Shown: piece after piece, positions 7,961-21,600 of the stretch
How the letters are laid out: the number at the start of each line of letters is the position of its first letter
Position numbering within the stretch: position 1 is the stretch's first letter
Assembly: GCF_025766255.1 (NCBI RefSeq)
Contig: NW_026516753.1
Location: 1-64,000 of the forward strand
DNA length: 64,000 bases
Origin: Zychaea mexicana
Taxonomy: Eukaryota; Mucoromycota; Mucoromycetes; Mucorales; Lichtheimiaceae
Direction: 5' to 3'
Position numbers and translations under genes: made by a program
Notes under the pieces: model-generated
What the model was told of the DNA's origin: nothing
Databases searched by the model: none
What the model saw: only the letters and a program-made list of their open reading frames with translations

Positions 7961-10900
7961 ATACATCTACATTCTCGAAGTTGAACTATTTTTCTGCTGT
8001 TCCTCTATAAACCTTGTAGTCGAAATATTGCTTTTCTTACTTGAGCACTTTCTTTCAATTTTGAGCTTTCGATAACCTAGTGGTTGCTCCGTGTGGATTT
8101 GCCTCCCCGGCCTCTGCTTGCAGTCGGTGCTCAGTGGTTGAGAACAGGTCGACGTTTGTACCCGTAAACACGTTAAATATACTTTTTAAAAAAATAATGT
8201 GGCCAGTGCATAAGGAAAACCTAAACTTGTGGGGAGTTTTTTGTGTGGATTTCTTGGTTTTGTGTGCCTCGCCACAATTTTTGTAATTGTGTGGTCCACA
8301 GCACAACCATTTTTTTTTTCGTGGAAGCTTTTTAGATGTATTATCGCCTTGCTGACGACTTGGTCGTTTGTTATGTAATTGTAAGACTTACTGATCTAGG
8401 ACAACCTGTACTCAAACCATACTCATTTAAAGGATGATGGCTAATCCATACACCACACTTTTTGAGGTTTCATCTAACAACATCTCGAACAAAAACAAAG
8501 AAAAAGCACTGGCCAAGACACACGCACCCTCATCACGCATCTTGTTTATGCTCCCTTTTTAAATACACAAAGATGTCTACACTAAGCTAATAATGAAGCA
8601 TCTTCTTCCCCACTCATTAGAGCTTCACCCCATGAACAGAAAAAATAGACGGTATACCTAACTATTATACATATATGTATCTTTCACAATAGAAATAAAT
8701 AATGTGAATAGACGAGAAGATTGGTATAAAGGGTTGATAAGTCGGATGATAATGATTGACGATATTGATGTCGGGGGATTCACAATGTGATCACTGAGGT
8801 TGGGAATGATCACTTGGTAGAGGTCGAGAAATGTTCATGACACAAGCGTGCCTCTTTCATAATTTTATATAAAACATTCAAGACAAAAAGCAGTGTAAAT
8901 GTTCATAAAGACATGTAATGATGCAATAGTGGAGGTACTTTATAAGATTGATACAGTGTTCCACTGTTAAGATCACCCTCAGATATTTAAATGTAACCCT
9001 CAGGTGTGTCAACCCTTTTTATGGGACCTTTGCGTTTAGACTTTATTGGAACCCCGTCCTCACCCTTCAACCCTCATTTATAGCTTCAATCTTCCTAAGA
9101 CCCCTTTTGAGGTTGATCTAAACGGGGGGGGGGACCACTGTAAACATTTTAAAGGCAGGATTAGAGCTTGAGCTGCCTTGCAAAATACTCGCAACCTTTG
9201 AATTTAAAGGATGGGCTGAAGCAATTTCTCCAGTGATGATAAGCCCAGGCAATCTGGACGGTAGCAGTTCCTCCTGTGCCGTGCGGTAACTTATACATGT
9301 TGCCTTTTTTTCCAGCGCATTGGTGATCATAATGGGGCGGGTGGGACAATTCATTGGAGGGAGGGATCCATCATAAAGTTATTTGTAAATTTGGCTCATT
9401 CGGTGCTTCTCGTCAAGTGGCGGATGCTATGATGGCTGATTATCATCTACGCCATAACATTGATGTAAGTAGTAGATTATCTTTTGTGATGGTATCTGTG
9501 TCATCTCACCTTAGCTATGATGTTACCCATTAGGTTGGATCTGTATAATCGCTACAGAAAGGTGTATAAAGGCCATCATGAGCCATGGCTGCCTCAACAT
9601 ATCAATGATTTACGTGCATTTTTCGGTCTTCGTTTTACGTAAACCAGGTGTTCACGCGCATGCTACAACCCATGTTGTATTCTTTGGTGAAAAAATCGGT
9701 ATTTCTCCTCTTCCAATCAATCTGGTACTACAAGGGATACAGCTCAAAGTGCTTCATCATCGGATTTAGCCACGTTAATTGTCCTGAGAGAATTTACACT
9801 ACAACAAGCCGGCAACCAGGAGACACAGCATAACTTTACCTCTTTAATAATAACCATGTTGAGATAAAGCAGTCTGCGTGCCTGGTCGATTGTCGGCAAC
9901 GGCGTATCCGTCACCAAGGACACGAATTGCTTCTTCTCGAGAACGTTGCTATATATTTCACTAGTATATGTTAAGACAAACATAAACAGAGAAGAAAATT
10001 CTTTCGGTTACTACACATATAAACGTGATCATGAGTATCGTTGTAATTAGTCACACTAACTGGTATCACTGCCCAGTAGTAGATAGCGAAGCAAACAGCC
10101 AAAGTAGCTGTCTCATGTAGCGCCTCAAAGAAACCGAAAAGTTGCAATGCACTAGAATGATCTCAACATTATGCAATCTTCTAAATGATAAAACGGGTAT
10201 GGTAATTTCTTCATCTGATAAACGGCCTTCACCATCATTCTCTGCTTTGTTGCATAGTTTGAATTACCGTCGCTGTTGCTGTGTTAAATTTCTGATATAC
10301 TATAGCCCGGCAATCGAACTCATCGTGTTTCAGAATAATAAATCGACGCTCGATGGCCGGAAACAGTAGAAACGGTGCCTTCAAGTGAACGGATAATATT
10401 ATTGTATCGTGTGATCATTCACTATTATGATTATCCAATGAATACAAGCGGAACCCAGCGGCGGACCAGCTCAAAGCATCCAACGTTCATCTTTTGGCAA
10501 AGGTCATGTCCGTCGATTATTTCCTCAGCTTCCTCCTCAATGCAGTCGAGCGTTACCCGACCATTTACCTCTAATGGTATTGTCCGTAGGAATGCAGAAT
10601 TTAACCCCGTGGATGAGCCAAGATGTATTCATTATCATCTATCAGGCATGTAAATCAGTACACGCTATGTCTCTTATAGTCTTGGTGCATAGATCATCAG
10701 CACCGCGCTTCTCCTTCCATTGCTCGTCGTTCGTAAAAAGAACATTAGATCCAATCACAAAGAGAGCTGCCAATGTACACCTCTAATTACATAAGGCTCT
10801 GCCTTGAGAAAACATCCTTATAGTGCAATATACTTTTATCTGTACTGTACCACAAGTATGAGATTTGTGTTATATACCTCGAATTGAAATAGCGCATGAT

Positions 10901-13900
10901 ATAGAAATGAAAAGATATCATTGGAACTTGTCGTCAAAAGAGTTTTGGCAGCTTCAGGATGTTTGATGTGTACTGTCTAATGAAGCTTTATATCAAATCG
11001 TTACATAGACACATATAGAGGAAAACTACTTATTAGTATGCAAAAGAAGCCTCGGTAATAAGCATCGACACACTTGCTGTACTTGCAGATGTGATAAATA
11101 GACTATGGTTGTTGTTGGAAGTTCATCAGAGAGAAAATTCTAGCGTCTACGACTGAATGGTGCAGCGACAATACCATGGACACATGTGTAGAAAACGCTC
11201 TATAGTATATATGTGGAGCAAAGCACACTGTATGGTTTGATTCGTACGGCCAACGGAGGCAGCAGCAAGTACATAAGTTGCTTCTCGTCATTGCTAATCT
11301 TGGTCACACTTCTTCTAGAGGAATCCGTCTCGAAGAATCGGATTCAAAGAGCAAAGAGAAATTACTTGTAATTCAGCGAGAGTCTTCTCCATAATTGTAG
11401 TGGATATGTGATCCAAAATCGCAGGAATTTAGTCTCTCTCGCCTTATTGTAAGACTTGTCAACGAAATAGTTTAAAATACTTGGCTGTATCATATTTGAA
11501 GACTAGGTGACATGTGCCATTGTTAACGAAATAGAAGGGTAATAATCATTACTGAATTTTCAAATTCAAAGCTCTTGCTATGTAGTTGTTACAGTAGTTA
11601 GTGCATCGATTCTATCCTAACGCATATCTTTCGTTTCGATCAAAATTAGCTTATTTTTTGTTGGATATCGTGCTCTAGCTAAACGCGTTTATCAAACCTT
11701 TGTAGTCGTTCTCTCAGTTTGCTCAGTAAAACATCACTTCGCTGTTGCGATTCTCGACCGCAGTAGTAGCATTTGATGTTTAGTAGTATTGGGCACTAGT
11801 GTTACATAGCTTCAGATACCTACTGTTAGCAAGCGTACGGCTCCATACGGGTTAAAAGCTTGCTTGGCAAAACGAGACAACGATGATAAATGTTCTTTAC
11901 ATAGTGTACTTACCCGAATAAGAATGTACCACTAAGGGGACGGTCATGGTATTATTTAAGATCACTTGGTGTTCTGATGCGAAACAAAGTTAACTATCAG
12001 CGAATATGGGTGGATGACCATTCCTCAATCATCTTACCTTGCGGCACAGTTTGAAGAATGTTTACAGTGTATTAAATAGCAATGCCTGAGGCTAAGACTG
12101 CGCAGTATTCTTTTCTTCCGCGGGGGCGGGGATAGAGTTTTTCCGTTCGCCTTGATTGTTTTTTTTTTGTGGAAAGAATGAGGGCTTATGTATGACTGAT
12201 CATCTCTTTTGCTTTTAAAGTAGTACAGTAATATACATTACGCGTTTCTCGCCGGAGGGCCCATACAGAAGACTCATGCATTTATTTGGGGGTCAGTTCA
12301 GATAGCAGCATAAATATTCATTTATCCAAAGTGATAACAAAACCACACTGGTTTTCGTTTATACCTCTTACCCTTCCAGGATAATAAGTTTACTATAAAC
12401 TCTGTGTTTGTAACTTAGTACAAAGTGTAGTATAAGGACACGGGTCGATAAGATCGGTATTTCTTAAAACCGAATCCTTCGTGGGACTTGCTCTTCTCAC
12501 AAATGACATAGTGCACGCCTGATGGTCCGCGCCCATCCCCTTTTCATTGTACAATGTCTTCCCGCCAAGTTCTACTTATATACAAAGAGAACATATTGTC
12601 GTCGGTATTCTAGTATTAACAAATAGTGATATACTGCGGAATACTGTATGTTTACCAGGTGCGGTCCATCCATATTTATGGTTATGGCGGTGAAGCGGAG
12701 AAAAACTTGCTGGTGGGAGGGAAGCGGCCCTGATGGTGCGGTAGCAGACACCTGGTACACCCGAATTCTCGCTCAAGCGGCACATCTCTTTACCGAGTTG
12801 AAGAGTTCCATCGCATTAATCAGGTATACTTGTAAATAAAGTTATAGGCACGATGCACATACTGTACGAGCTGGATAATGATTAATTAAGCGCGTTTGCT
12901 CATCGTCATCATCATCATCATCCATGAACACTATGTATCGTCATCATTGCTACCCATGCGCATGTACCGTACATTAACGGGCCTTCTTCTTCTTCTTATC
13001 AGTTCCAAAACAATCTAAAATGGTAAATCTAAACATTACGCTAGTTTTGTTTCCAATTAGTAAACATGGATGTTGTCAGAACCGCAAATGAGGACTTTTT
13101 AGTTTACGGGAGTGTTACATTTGCTTTTTAAGTTAAGCATCCAGATCTACAGAAGCCCATAGAATTTTTTTGGCTGTTTTAAAAAGAAGAACAGCGGTTC
13201 TGAATTTTGCCTCCGTAAGAGCTGCGATTATTATACGGTTATACGCAAAATGTTTATTCTTCCGAATGCGTCACTTCCTGCCTTTACACACACACACACG
13301 CCCTTACAACTTGAGTTTCAACAGCAATATCACACTTTCTTAGTCCATCGTCAAGAAGAAGCAGGCTGGACATGGGCCAGCGAACCTTTAAGTATGGGCG
13401 TAGGAAGTTGGTGTCACCCTTCACAAACGGGCAGATTGTATGGCCGATGCAAGCTCTTCAATCGGCTAATCTTGCGCCGAAGGAAAAAGTTTTTCTGCTG
13501 GCGATGAAGAGGTACACAACACAAAAACAATGTAAACAATCACAAGCAGAACATGACCGCCATTAGTATCATGAAGTTGACCTTTTTCAATTCTTCCCAT
13601 TCAAATAAATTAAGCCAGCCTAGGATTTTTCAAATTAAACAACTTTGGAATTGGGGGGTGCAGTACATAATTCATGCACAATGCGACCGCCTATAGTATG
13701 CTTATAAGCACCTGTCACATGAATTATACCTGCAGCGGCTTCTGGACTTTTTTTTTCATTTTACAAAATTCTTGTTGACCCTTCAAAATAAAAAAAGTGT
13801 AACGTCATAAGGTCGTACAGCGAAACACGAGAGAAACAAAAGGCGTCTCTTTGTTCTTTGCTGTATAATCTGTAATTAGGCAGATGATTACCTTGGTAAC

Positions 13901-14565
13901 CAAACTACTTATCCTAGCAACACATTGAAAAGACTTCTTGGGTCCAGCCGTCGCTGAATTAAAAGACCTAAACAGATTTGTTTTTCAATCGGCATCCATC
14001 GGGTCGGAACCATGAAAGAATTTTTAAGAAACACTTCGCTAGACTTCTGTTTTATTGTTGCCGCTCTCTTGTGTAACAGTGGATCTTCTTCGGCATACCC
14101 GGCGCACAGGTTTCCCCGTGAGCTTGCAAGGTCGATGTTTATCCGCCCGTACTACTACGACACGCCACTTTTTTGTCATTAATCTAGCAATTGTCGACTG
14201 CGGCAAGCTACGGCCAAGGCGCCGGGAACTGGACCACGCACGTACAACAACAATTCCATTCCTGCTTCATCGTCATCAAAGTGACGTGTCGCGTAGAAGA
14301 GAAGGGATGGGTTTTGAGCTGTCATGATTGTATAGGAATTGAACTGAAGCGAAAGAAGAACAGGAGGCGATGTCGGAAAAATATCAGAGACCTCATCAAA
14401 ACCAAGGGTTGAGTAAGCAATTATCTCTGTGCCAGCTGAAACAACATTAAAAAAAGTTTACGCGACGTCTCTTTACTTTTTTAGTTCTTCTTTCTTCTTT
14501 TTTTTTCTCTTCTTCCTGTTTTTATTATTGTCACTGTTCTTCATCTTCTTCCTCACCTCATACTC
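7961..14565. other. 6.6-kb gene desert
   Basis: No frame over about 95 codons and no splice-linked exon chain with family similarity was found. Two exon-like segments at 9372-9464 (CKFGSFGASRQVADAMMADY, ending at a GTAAGT) and 9534-9639 (LYNRYRKVYKGHHEPWLPQH) look coding-like, but their phases do not join; they may be transposon debris. The region also holds poly-G and poly-T runs (for example 9125-9132 and 8310-8319). It is probably intergenic and relic DNA upstream of the YTP1-like gene. Confidence 0.4.
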
Positions 14566-16674
14566 ATGGCCCAGTTAACACTGTCATCGCCACTACTCCC
14601 AATTGCCAGCATACTGCTGGCACTTGCTGCCGCACTCGCATCCGCCGAAGAACAGCACACACACAGCATGGGCGGCATGGAGGAAGACCCACCGATGCCT
14701 GCCTTCAACGCCACGGGTGACGAACCTATGTCTTATGCCTTATTCCCTGAAAACAAGGGGTATCTCTACACGCACGTCGTATTCATGGTGATTGCTTTCT
14801 GGGTCTTGATGCCATTAGGTACAGTGCTTGAGTCATCGTCGCATGGATATTTGACATGTCGAACCCTTATCTAACATTTACTATTATACACGTTTCGCAT
14901 ACATGTATAACAATAGGCATAATGTTTGGCATTGGCCGGTCCTCTTTACATGTACCAGTCCAAATCCTAACCTTCATTGTTGCGTTGTTTGGTTACTTTT
15001 TCGGCAAGCTGTATGGCCACTCTGTACCTCACCTTTACGCTGGCAATGTCCATCACTCGATGGGCTGGATTATCTTCTTACTGATGATTGCCCAGTTATC
15101 AGTCGGTGTTGTGCGCAAGATTGCCAATGCTGTGGGTCGGTCTCAACAAGATGCAGCTGCCCACTATGACCGCTTAGAGAGCGTTCACCTGGTCAATCGC
15201 TCAGCATCATCATCATCATCTGATCACCACAGCGAGCATTCTGAAGAAACGTTGCATAACAACAGCCACAGCAGCGACGGCGACGGTTTCCGCTACGATA
15301 AGGAGGAAGAGGACGAGGACAATATCGCCATGTCGCCTATCGACCTTGAGGAAGAAGACCCTGTCATGATGCGTCACAATGAGAAGCCATCCTTGATCAA
15401 CCGCTTGTTTGACAAGCTGCTGCCCTATATCCCCAACATCGTGAAAAAGGTCTTTGTTGCCACCGCCTACAATCCCTTCACCAACGTCGTCTGCCGCTAC
15501 TGGCACACCATTGTGGGTCGCGTCTTTGTCATTCTCATCTTTACTCAAACACTGAGCGGTCTTGTCGTATATCATGGTGTCTGCAGGTAAAATATATCAA
15601 AATCTCAGCCGGGGGGGGGGCAAAGGGTTTGTTGATGATGATAGATTAGCGGCAAGAAAATATTTAACCGTCAAATTTCATAAATCTTTTTCCGAACTAT
15701 AGATCCTGGACTGTGCTCGGCTGTATTGCTCATCTTATCAAGGGAGGCATCTTTTTCTTCTATGGCATCCTGACATTCGCACGTTATCTTGGCGCATTCG
15801 CTGAACAAGGCTGGGCATGGAACCGAGTGGACGGCGGTGCCAAGTTCAGTTTTGAAATGATTGAATCCTTCCTTATCTTCATTTATGGTATCACGAATAC
15901 CTGGATGGAGCACTTTGGTCAGAACCCCGAATGGACCCACAAGGACTTGGAGCATGCAAGCTTAGCGTTCATGTAAGTTTTTCTCTAATATGTTTGCTAA
16001 CTGTTTCCAGGCAGACATGTTTTTAGATGTGATGCTGACTCTTCTTTTTCTTGGATGTTTGATTTGTTAGGTGGTGGTGGTGCGGTCTTTTGGGCATCAT
16101 TGTCGAAAGTCGTGCATTGCGTCGTCTGTTGGAACGTAACATCTTAAACACACCACTCGACGTCCCTCGTCACGAACCCCAACAATCCTACTCGATGAAC
16201 CCCTTCCCTGGCCTGATTGTCTTGTTCACTGGTATTTCCATGGGTAACCATCACCAGGACACCATCTATTCGACCAACATTCACTACTTCTGGGGCATGT
16301 TGCTTGCCTTGGCTGCCATGTGCCGCTTCTTGACCTACATCACATTGTACCGCGCTCCTCCCATGTCCAACCAGCCCACGCGTCCTCCAAGTGAAGCCAT
16401 TGGCGCCTTCTTGCTGATTGCCGGCTCCATCTTGTTCATGGCATCCAACTCGGGCACTCTCACCTGGCTGCGTCGGAACAACGTCGACATGATGTTCATG
16501 ATGAACGTCTGTGTTGCATTGAGCTCAATGACGCTATGCTATGTCTTCTTCATGTTTGCCATGAAGGCATGGTCCATGAAGCGCGAGCAAAAGAAGAAGG
16601 CCAAGTTGCATCGAAACTTTGGCTTACCCGACCATCATCATCATGATAATCATCATCATCAAGCTCATGCTTAA
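14566..16674 (+). CDS. YTP1: YTP1-like multi-span membrane protein (DUF2427/Ytp1 family)
   Basis: Exons 14566-14818, 14917-15586, 15703-15972 and 16071-16674 join in frame to 598 residues, all with GT-AG introns. The N-terminus is a signal peptide (hydrophobic, ending near ALASAEE). It is followed by a His/Met-rich lumenal stretch, then membrane segments with HVVFMVIAFWVLMPLG and SLHVPVQILTFIVALFGYFF, and HSMGWIIFLLMIAQLSVGVV. This is the cytochrome b561-like arrangement of the DUF2427 domain. A cytosolic acidic Ser/His loop (about residues 195-260) separates it from the C-terminal Ytp1 domain (NPFTNVVCRYWHTIVGR; GWAWNRVDGGAKFSFEMIES; SFPGL-type helices). The protein ends in a His-rich tail. 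The family is fungal; the biochemical role is unknown, though a b561-like fold suggests redox or metal function. The start is the first ATG before a clean signal peptide. Confidence 0.85.
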
Positions 16675-17143
16675 ACTACATACTTTTTTATTCTTTCCAT
16701 CCTATACACTACTTTACTATATGCACTTGCTTCTTCTACATTATTTACTTATCTTAAGCCGCCCTTTCTATGTATATCCGCATTTTTTTGTGCCCTTTTC
16801 ATCTCACATACTAGGCCTAATTTTTTTTCTACTTGTAATTATCTATTTGATTTCTGTACCTAGTCATTTTGCTTGTTCTATGTCGCTCTATCGCTTTTCT
16901 TTGTACGTTTTTCCCAATGTCCAATGAGCAATAGTAATAGCAGCAGCAGTAACACACACACACACACACAGTACATTGTTCTTATACCTGTTTATCGGTT
17001 TTTTTGATTGTGAAAAGTTGCAGCTAGAGCCATGTTGTTTAATGAGGTGATTAGTGTAGAGCGGGTAAAGTAATTGTGCGAAGGCGAAAGAGAGATACAA
17101 AGAAAAGTAAAATGAATGCAGGTTAGAATTGACGGTTGGTTGA
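16675..17143. other. Convergent 3' intergenic region with (CA)n
   Basis: Lies between the convergent YTP1-like gene and the acidic gene on the other strand. It is pyrimidine-rich after the YTP1 stop and has a CA microsatellite at about 16952-16970. No additional gene was seen. Confidence 0.6.
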
Positions 17144-18161
17144 TCATTTTTTGGATCGCCAGCTGAACGAGGATGTGATTGTACTCCAGATAGAAGAGAG
17201 CCAGGGCTGTCCGTCTGCCTTTCCTTCTTCCTTTTCATTTGTTTGCTGATGCTCGCCGACAGCCGTACTTGCTACGCTTGCGCCTTCTTCGTCGCCATTG
17301 CCAACTTCTTCCTTTCCTTCTTTACTTTCTGCCGACAGATCAGCTGTCTGCCCAGAGCTGCTGCTGCTGGTAGTGGCGGTAGTGGTGGTAGTAAGGATTT
17401 GCTTGGGTTCTTCATCTTTGACGTCAATTTCAAAATCAACCGCCATGGTACTGCTGACTTGAGTTGTTACTATTACATTGCTGGTGGCTTCTTCTGCTGT
17501 TGGTTCATCATTGATAAATTCTTTTGATGTTTCCTCTTCATGTGCCACTGGCTCGCCATCCAGTTTGTCATCTGATTTCTTTGTTGAATCCGGTGGCACA
17601 GCGTCAGCTGACTGCTCTCGTTGCTGTTCTTTATCAGGGACGTTCTGATTGTCTTCATCTTCATCCAAGGTGTTATCCTTGATGTTGTTCCTATCAGCAC
17701 CCTCGTCCTCTCGGGTCGAGTCCATGTTGGTGATGACGGTAATGTGGCTCAAATCTTTGCTATTATGATTGTCGTTGCTGGTAGTGGATGGCTTGGTATC
17801 AGTGACGGAAACGGATTGCTGGAAGGTTGTTGTAGTAGTTGTAGTGTTCTCTTCGTTTTTGGAGGTCGTAGTCATGCTCTGCTCGTTCTCCTTGGCTGCT
17901 CTTGCTGTTGCTGCGAGTGGCGTTGTCTCTGCTGCTGCATCTTTTCTCCCTTCTTTCTCCGTCTCCTTTTCACTTGCTGTTGCCGTTGCCACCGCAATCG
18001 CCAACACTTTACGTTCATCCGTATCCATTCTAAACTCACGGTCTTAGAAGAAGAAACTTTTGGAGCTTCTACCGTAATCAACTTGAGCACATTAGTTAGA
18101 AGGCTTACTCTTCTGCCACGTGCGGCACAGTATTCACTTGGTCTTTCAAAGTCGTAAAACA
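17144..18161 (-). CDS. Acidic, Thr/Glu-rich low-complexity protein of unknown function
   Basis: The main exon 18029-17144 contains an ATG at 18028 (MDTDERKVLAIAVATATASE) and codes 294 residues. They are rich in E, D, T, S and K, with poly-Thr blocks and a short aromatic C-terminus (QPWLSSIWSTITSSFSWRSKK region), possibly amphipathic. No domain is recognised. An upstream exon 18161-18109 (53 nt, CFTTLKDQVNTVPHVAEE) joins in frame across a GTAAGC...TTTAG intron. A further 62-nt exon 18305-18244 also joins in phase (ELFTARSGSTC...), but no start codon could be tied to it. So the true N-terminus may lie further upstream, or translation may begin at 18028 with a spliced 5' leader. The only firm statement is a low-complexity acidic protein. 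Confidence 0.55.
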
Positions 18162-18656
18162 CTGCAGTGTGTAATGCATAAAGAAATATATCAGTTAGAA
18201 AGCGCACTTTCATCAAAAATAACTCACACGATATATTACTTACCACAAGGGCGTCAGTTTTTTCAACACAAGTGCTGCCTGACCGTGCCGTAAACAGCTC
18301 TCGTTCTATTAATTATAAAATTACATTCACTGTGTCAATAAAAAAGAGGATCAAACTTCTTCATTTCCTGCAATCAGCACAAAAAAGAAAGGAGTGACCT
18401 TGTCTTTTTGGAGCTCGGAACGGAGAAGCATCGATAGCATCCGAGAGGGTTCTCTTTCGTTTCTGTTGAGGGTATTGAACAAAAGATGGAACGCGATGAT
18501 CTTCCATTAGAATTCAAATTCGATATTGGTGGATTGATTAGAGAAAGAGAGGTGGGGCAATAAGAGAAAAGGCGTCCTGTAAAAAGCTTGTTTTCTCCAG
18601 CCTGCATAAATATTTCTGAGTAAATATTTATTACAGTGTAAAATAAAGGGCTTTTA

Positions 18657-21600
18657 TTATGCCCTCTTCTTTGCTTTTTTCGCCTTTCTCTTTTTCTTGC
18701 TATTAGACATGGGCTGTTGCTCTTCTTCTGCTACTTCCAGCTCTTCTTTATCTTCTGCAGCAGTGCTTGGAGGTGTGGGTGTTTCTTCTTCTTCTTCTTC
18801 TTTTTCCGTTGGTGTCGTTATATCAGTCTCCTGAGCAGGGGCATCCGAGAACTGTTCGTCCGTTCCGTCCTCCCTGGCAGCGACTGCTCCTGTCTCTTGT
18901 TCCTCTTGTGTTACTGCTACTTCGTCTTTTGCTTCGTAGAAATATGGTTCCGATGCTGTATTTAAAGGTTGTTGTGGAGAAGGAGAGGATAGGCCTTCAA
19001 TGACCGCATCCAGCTCGTCGTCGATCATTTCTTGGTTAGCGTCTGGCGTATCCTTGACAGATTGTGCCTCGTCGATGGCTGGTGCAACAGTGTCATCATG
19101 CTCCGGTTGCACAGGTTTTGAGTCATTCGACTCTTTTACTGTGATATTATCGTCCTCCTCTTCTTCTTCTTCTTCATCAGCCGACACTTGTTGATGCTGT
19201 TGATGAAATTCCATAGCCGCGTCTTCTTGTATGTCGCTAGCTTGCTGGGTGTTTATCATACCCTCGATTTCTGCTTGGTTTTGCTGCTCCACCTCGTTGT
19301 CTTGTAGGTATTGTCCTTCTCCATTCTCCCGTCCCGAATGCTGTTGCTGCTCTGTATACTTTTGTTGATCTTCGTAAAGTTCCTCTTCTTGTGTATCCAA
19401 CTCGAGTTCTTTCTTGTCGTCATTAGCATCATCATATTCTGGATGATGATATCTCTGGTCATGATCTTCTTCATCTGTAGACATGTCCACCAATCGATCC
19501 TCGTCGCAGGCATCATTATCCAGTTGCTCTCCTCCTCTTTCCACTTCTTCTTCCTCATCTTCATCGGCACTGTTCTCGTTGTATACATCAACGCTATCGT
19601 CGTCATACGATGCTTCATCACTTGAACTATCAGATGATGAGGATGATGAGCTGCTACTTTGGCTTTGGTCCATCTCGCCTTCGTATTCCTCACTGGTTGT
19701 TGCCGTTGCTGTGTCATTGTCATCGTCGTCGTCATCCTCTTCATCGTCATCATCCTCTTCTTCTTCGTTATCTCGCACCAAATTGTATGGGTCAGAAGAA
19801 TAATAATTGCCTTCTAAATCGCTCAAAGATCCGTAGGACGAACGCCGACCATCGTTTTCCTCCTCTTCTTCTTCATCGTCCACGATTACTTGATCTTGTT
19901 GTTGTTGTTGTTGTTGTTGTCCAGATGGTTGATGACGATGGAGCTCGCGAGATTGTACCACTGTCGTCGATCGCAAGATGGCAGGATGGTCATCTTGATT
20001 GTTTTGTTGAAAGCAAGTGGCACGACTTTGTAATAACCGAGCAAATGTTGCTGAAAACGGATGTTGCTTCTCTGCCATGGATGGGTCAGCCAGTAATTGC
20101 GATACGTTGTGCTTGGCGTGCTGTTGTTCGACGAAAACGAGGTTCCATATGCGGGACAGATACGATGGTAAGCGATGTTGTTGATCGTCGTTGTCTTTAT
20201 TGTTAAAGTATGCATTAGGACCGTCGTCCTTGACCACAAGATGATCTACTGTCGGCCGATGCACACGTGCATAATGTGGAAACATATTCGAGTGGCGTGT
20301 CGATGTTGTAGTAGTCGGTGTAAGCGGCTCTTGTTCCGTCGTTGTCGCAGTTGTCGGTGAAAGACCAGGCGACTGTGGAATCGTATTAACTGATGCAGTA
20401 TCCGAATGGATATCCACAATCCCATCTGAATTCAAGCTGTCGAAAACACGCTGAATGATTTCGTATCCCCAGTGCATCAAATGATGTTTGCTGTCGTTAT
20501 ACACCGTCTGTTGGATTTCTAGCCCAACCCAGCCTTCAGATACCTGGGTGAGAGGCAATACTTTAAAGGATGTGGCAGTTTCAAAGAATTCGGCCTTGTC
20601 ATGATGTTGCTGTACGGAAGAAGAACAAGATGTTGTTGCGGACGATGCGTGTGCAAAGCCAACTAGGATTTCAATAGCACTGGTTGGATCGGACGAAGGG
20701 TCACCGTCAAACTCTTCGGCAAGATCAAATGTCCACAGCGCACAGCTGTCTTCATCCACACTGGTGCGACGAAATGCATAAAAACATTGGTGAAGTGAGT
20801 TTCCTACTTTTTCACCGTCATGACTGATACCAAAGTCATTGTCGTCATCATCATCATCATCATCGTCGTCTACATCGCCTCGTTGAAAATCTGTGACTTG
20901 GTCGAACTGATGCTCTTGGATAGATGGCTCTGCAGAGCCTGCCGCATTGATTGTATCAAAAAGATGTAGGTCGCGGTTGACATAAAATACAAAAGGCTGG
21001 TCTTTTTTCGTGGATTTATATCGAGAACAACAAGTCATATTAGCATGTGTATCACATCAACGGGTCTCTCTCTCTCTCTCTGTTTTTTTCTCTGTTGTGA
21101 GAATAGAGTAATTACCCTGGTTTTGGATATTGATTTGGACAGCAAGACGTCGATCTCTGGTGTTGCCAAGCCAAGTAATGGATTCTACTCCTAGGAGGAC
21201 TTTAAGGTTTTGCTCGTTACGCAGGCTGCTGTACTGGATAGGGAACACACGACGGCATCCGATTGCTCCATTTTCAACCATGGATGGATCCACTCGCTGG
21301 ACGATGCGATAGCACGGTAGTTTAATGGCCGGATCTTCGTGTGCAGCCAAGTCTCGGGCCAACTCGTTGATAAGCATTTCAAATGTGCTGACCACAAGGC
21401 GTACGTAAGGGAGTTTTGGATTTGCTTGTTGCGCTAGTTCAACAGTCGAAGATGCTCGATAAAAAGGGTATGCGCGAAAGTACTAGCATCTATTATCGTT
21501 ATTATCGGATGTTGCTGTCATCTGTTGTTGTACGAGTTAGACGATAACTTACAGGCACGTTGTGGCTCACGCCTATATCTAACCCAGCGAAAAACGTGAA

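Noticed and set aside
8060..8320. tRNA-derived SINE: TGCTCAGTGGTTGAGAA resembles an A box, GGTCGACGTTTG a B box, and a T-run follows at 8310
   Set aside because: The A- and B-like boxes are only about 10 bp apart, the B box is poor, and no second copy was seen in the window.
9372..9642. Two exon-like segments (FGSFGASRQVADAMMADY and LYNRYRKVYKGHHEPWLPQH) around a GTAAGT...TTAG intron
   Set aside because: The phases do not match across the putative intron (stop immediately in phase), so no gene model can be supported.
18438..18562. Plus-strand coding-like exon after a TAG acceptor (MERDDLPLEFKFDIGGLIRE, stop TAA)
   Set aside because: No upstream exon or start could be connected and it lies in the probable promoter region of the minus-strand genes.
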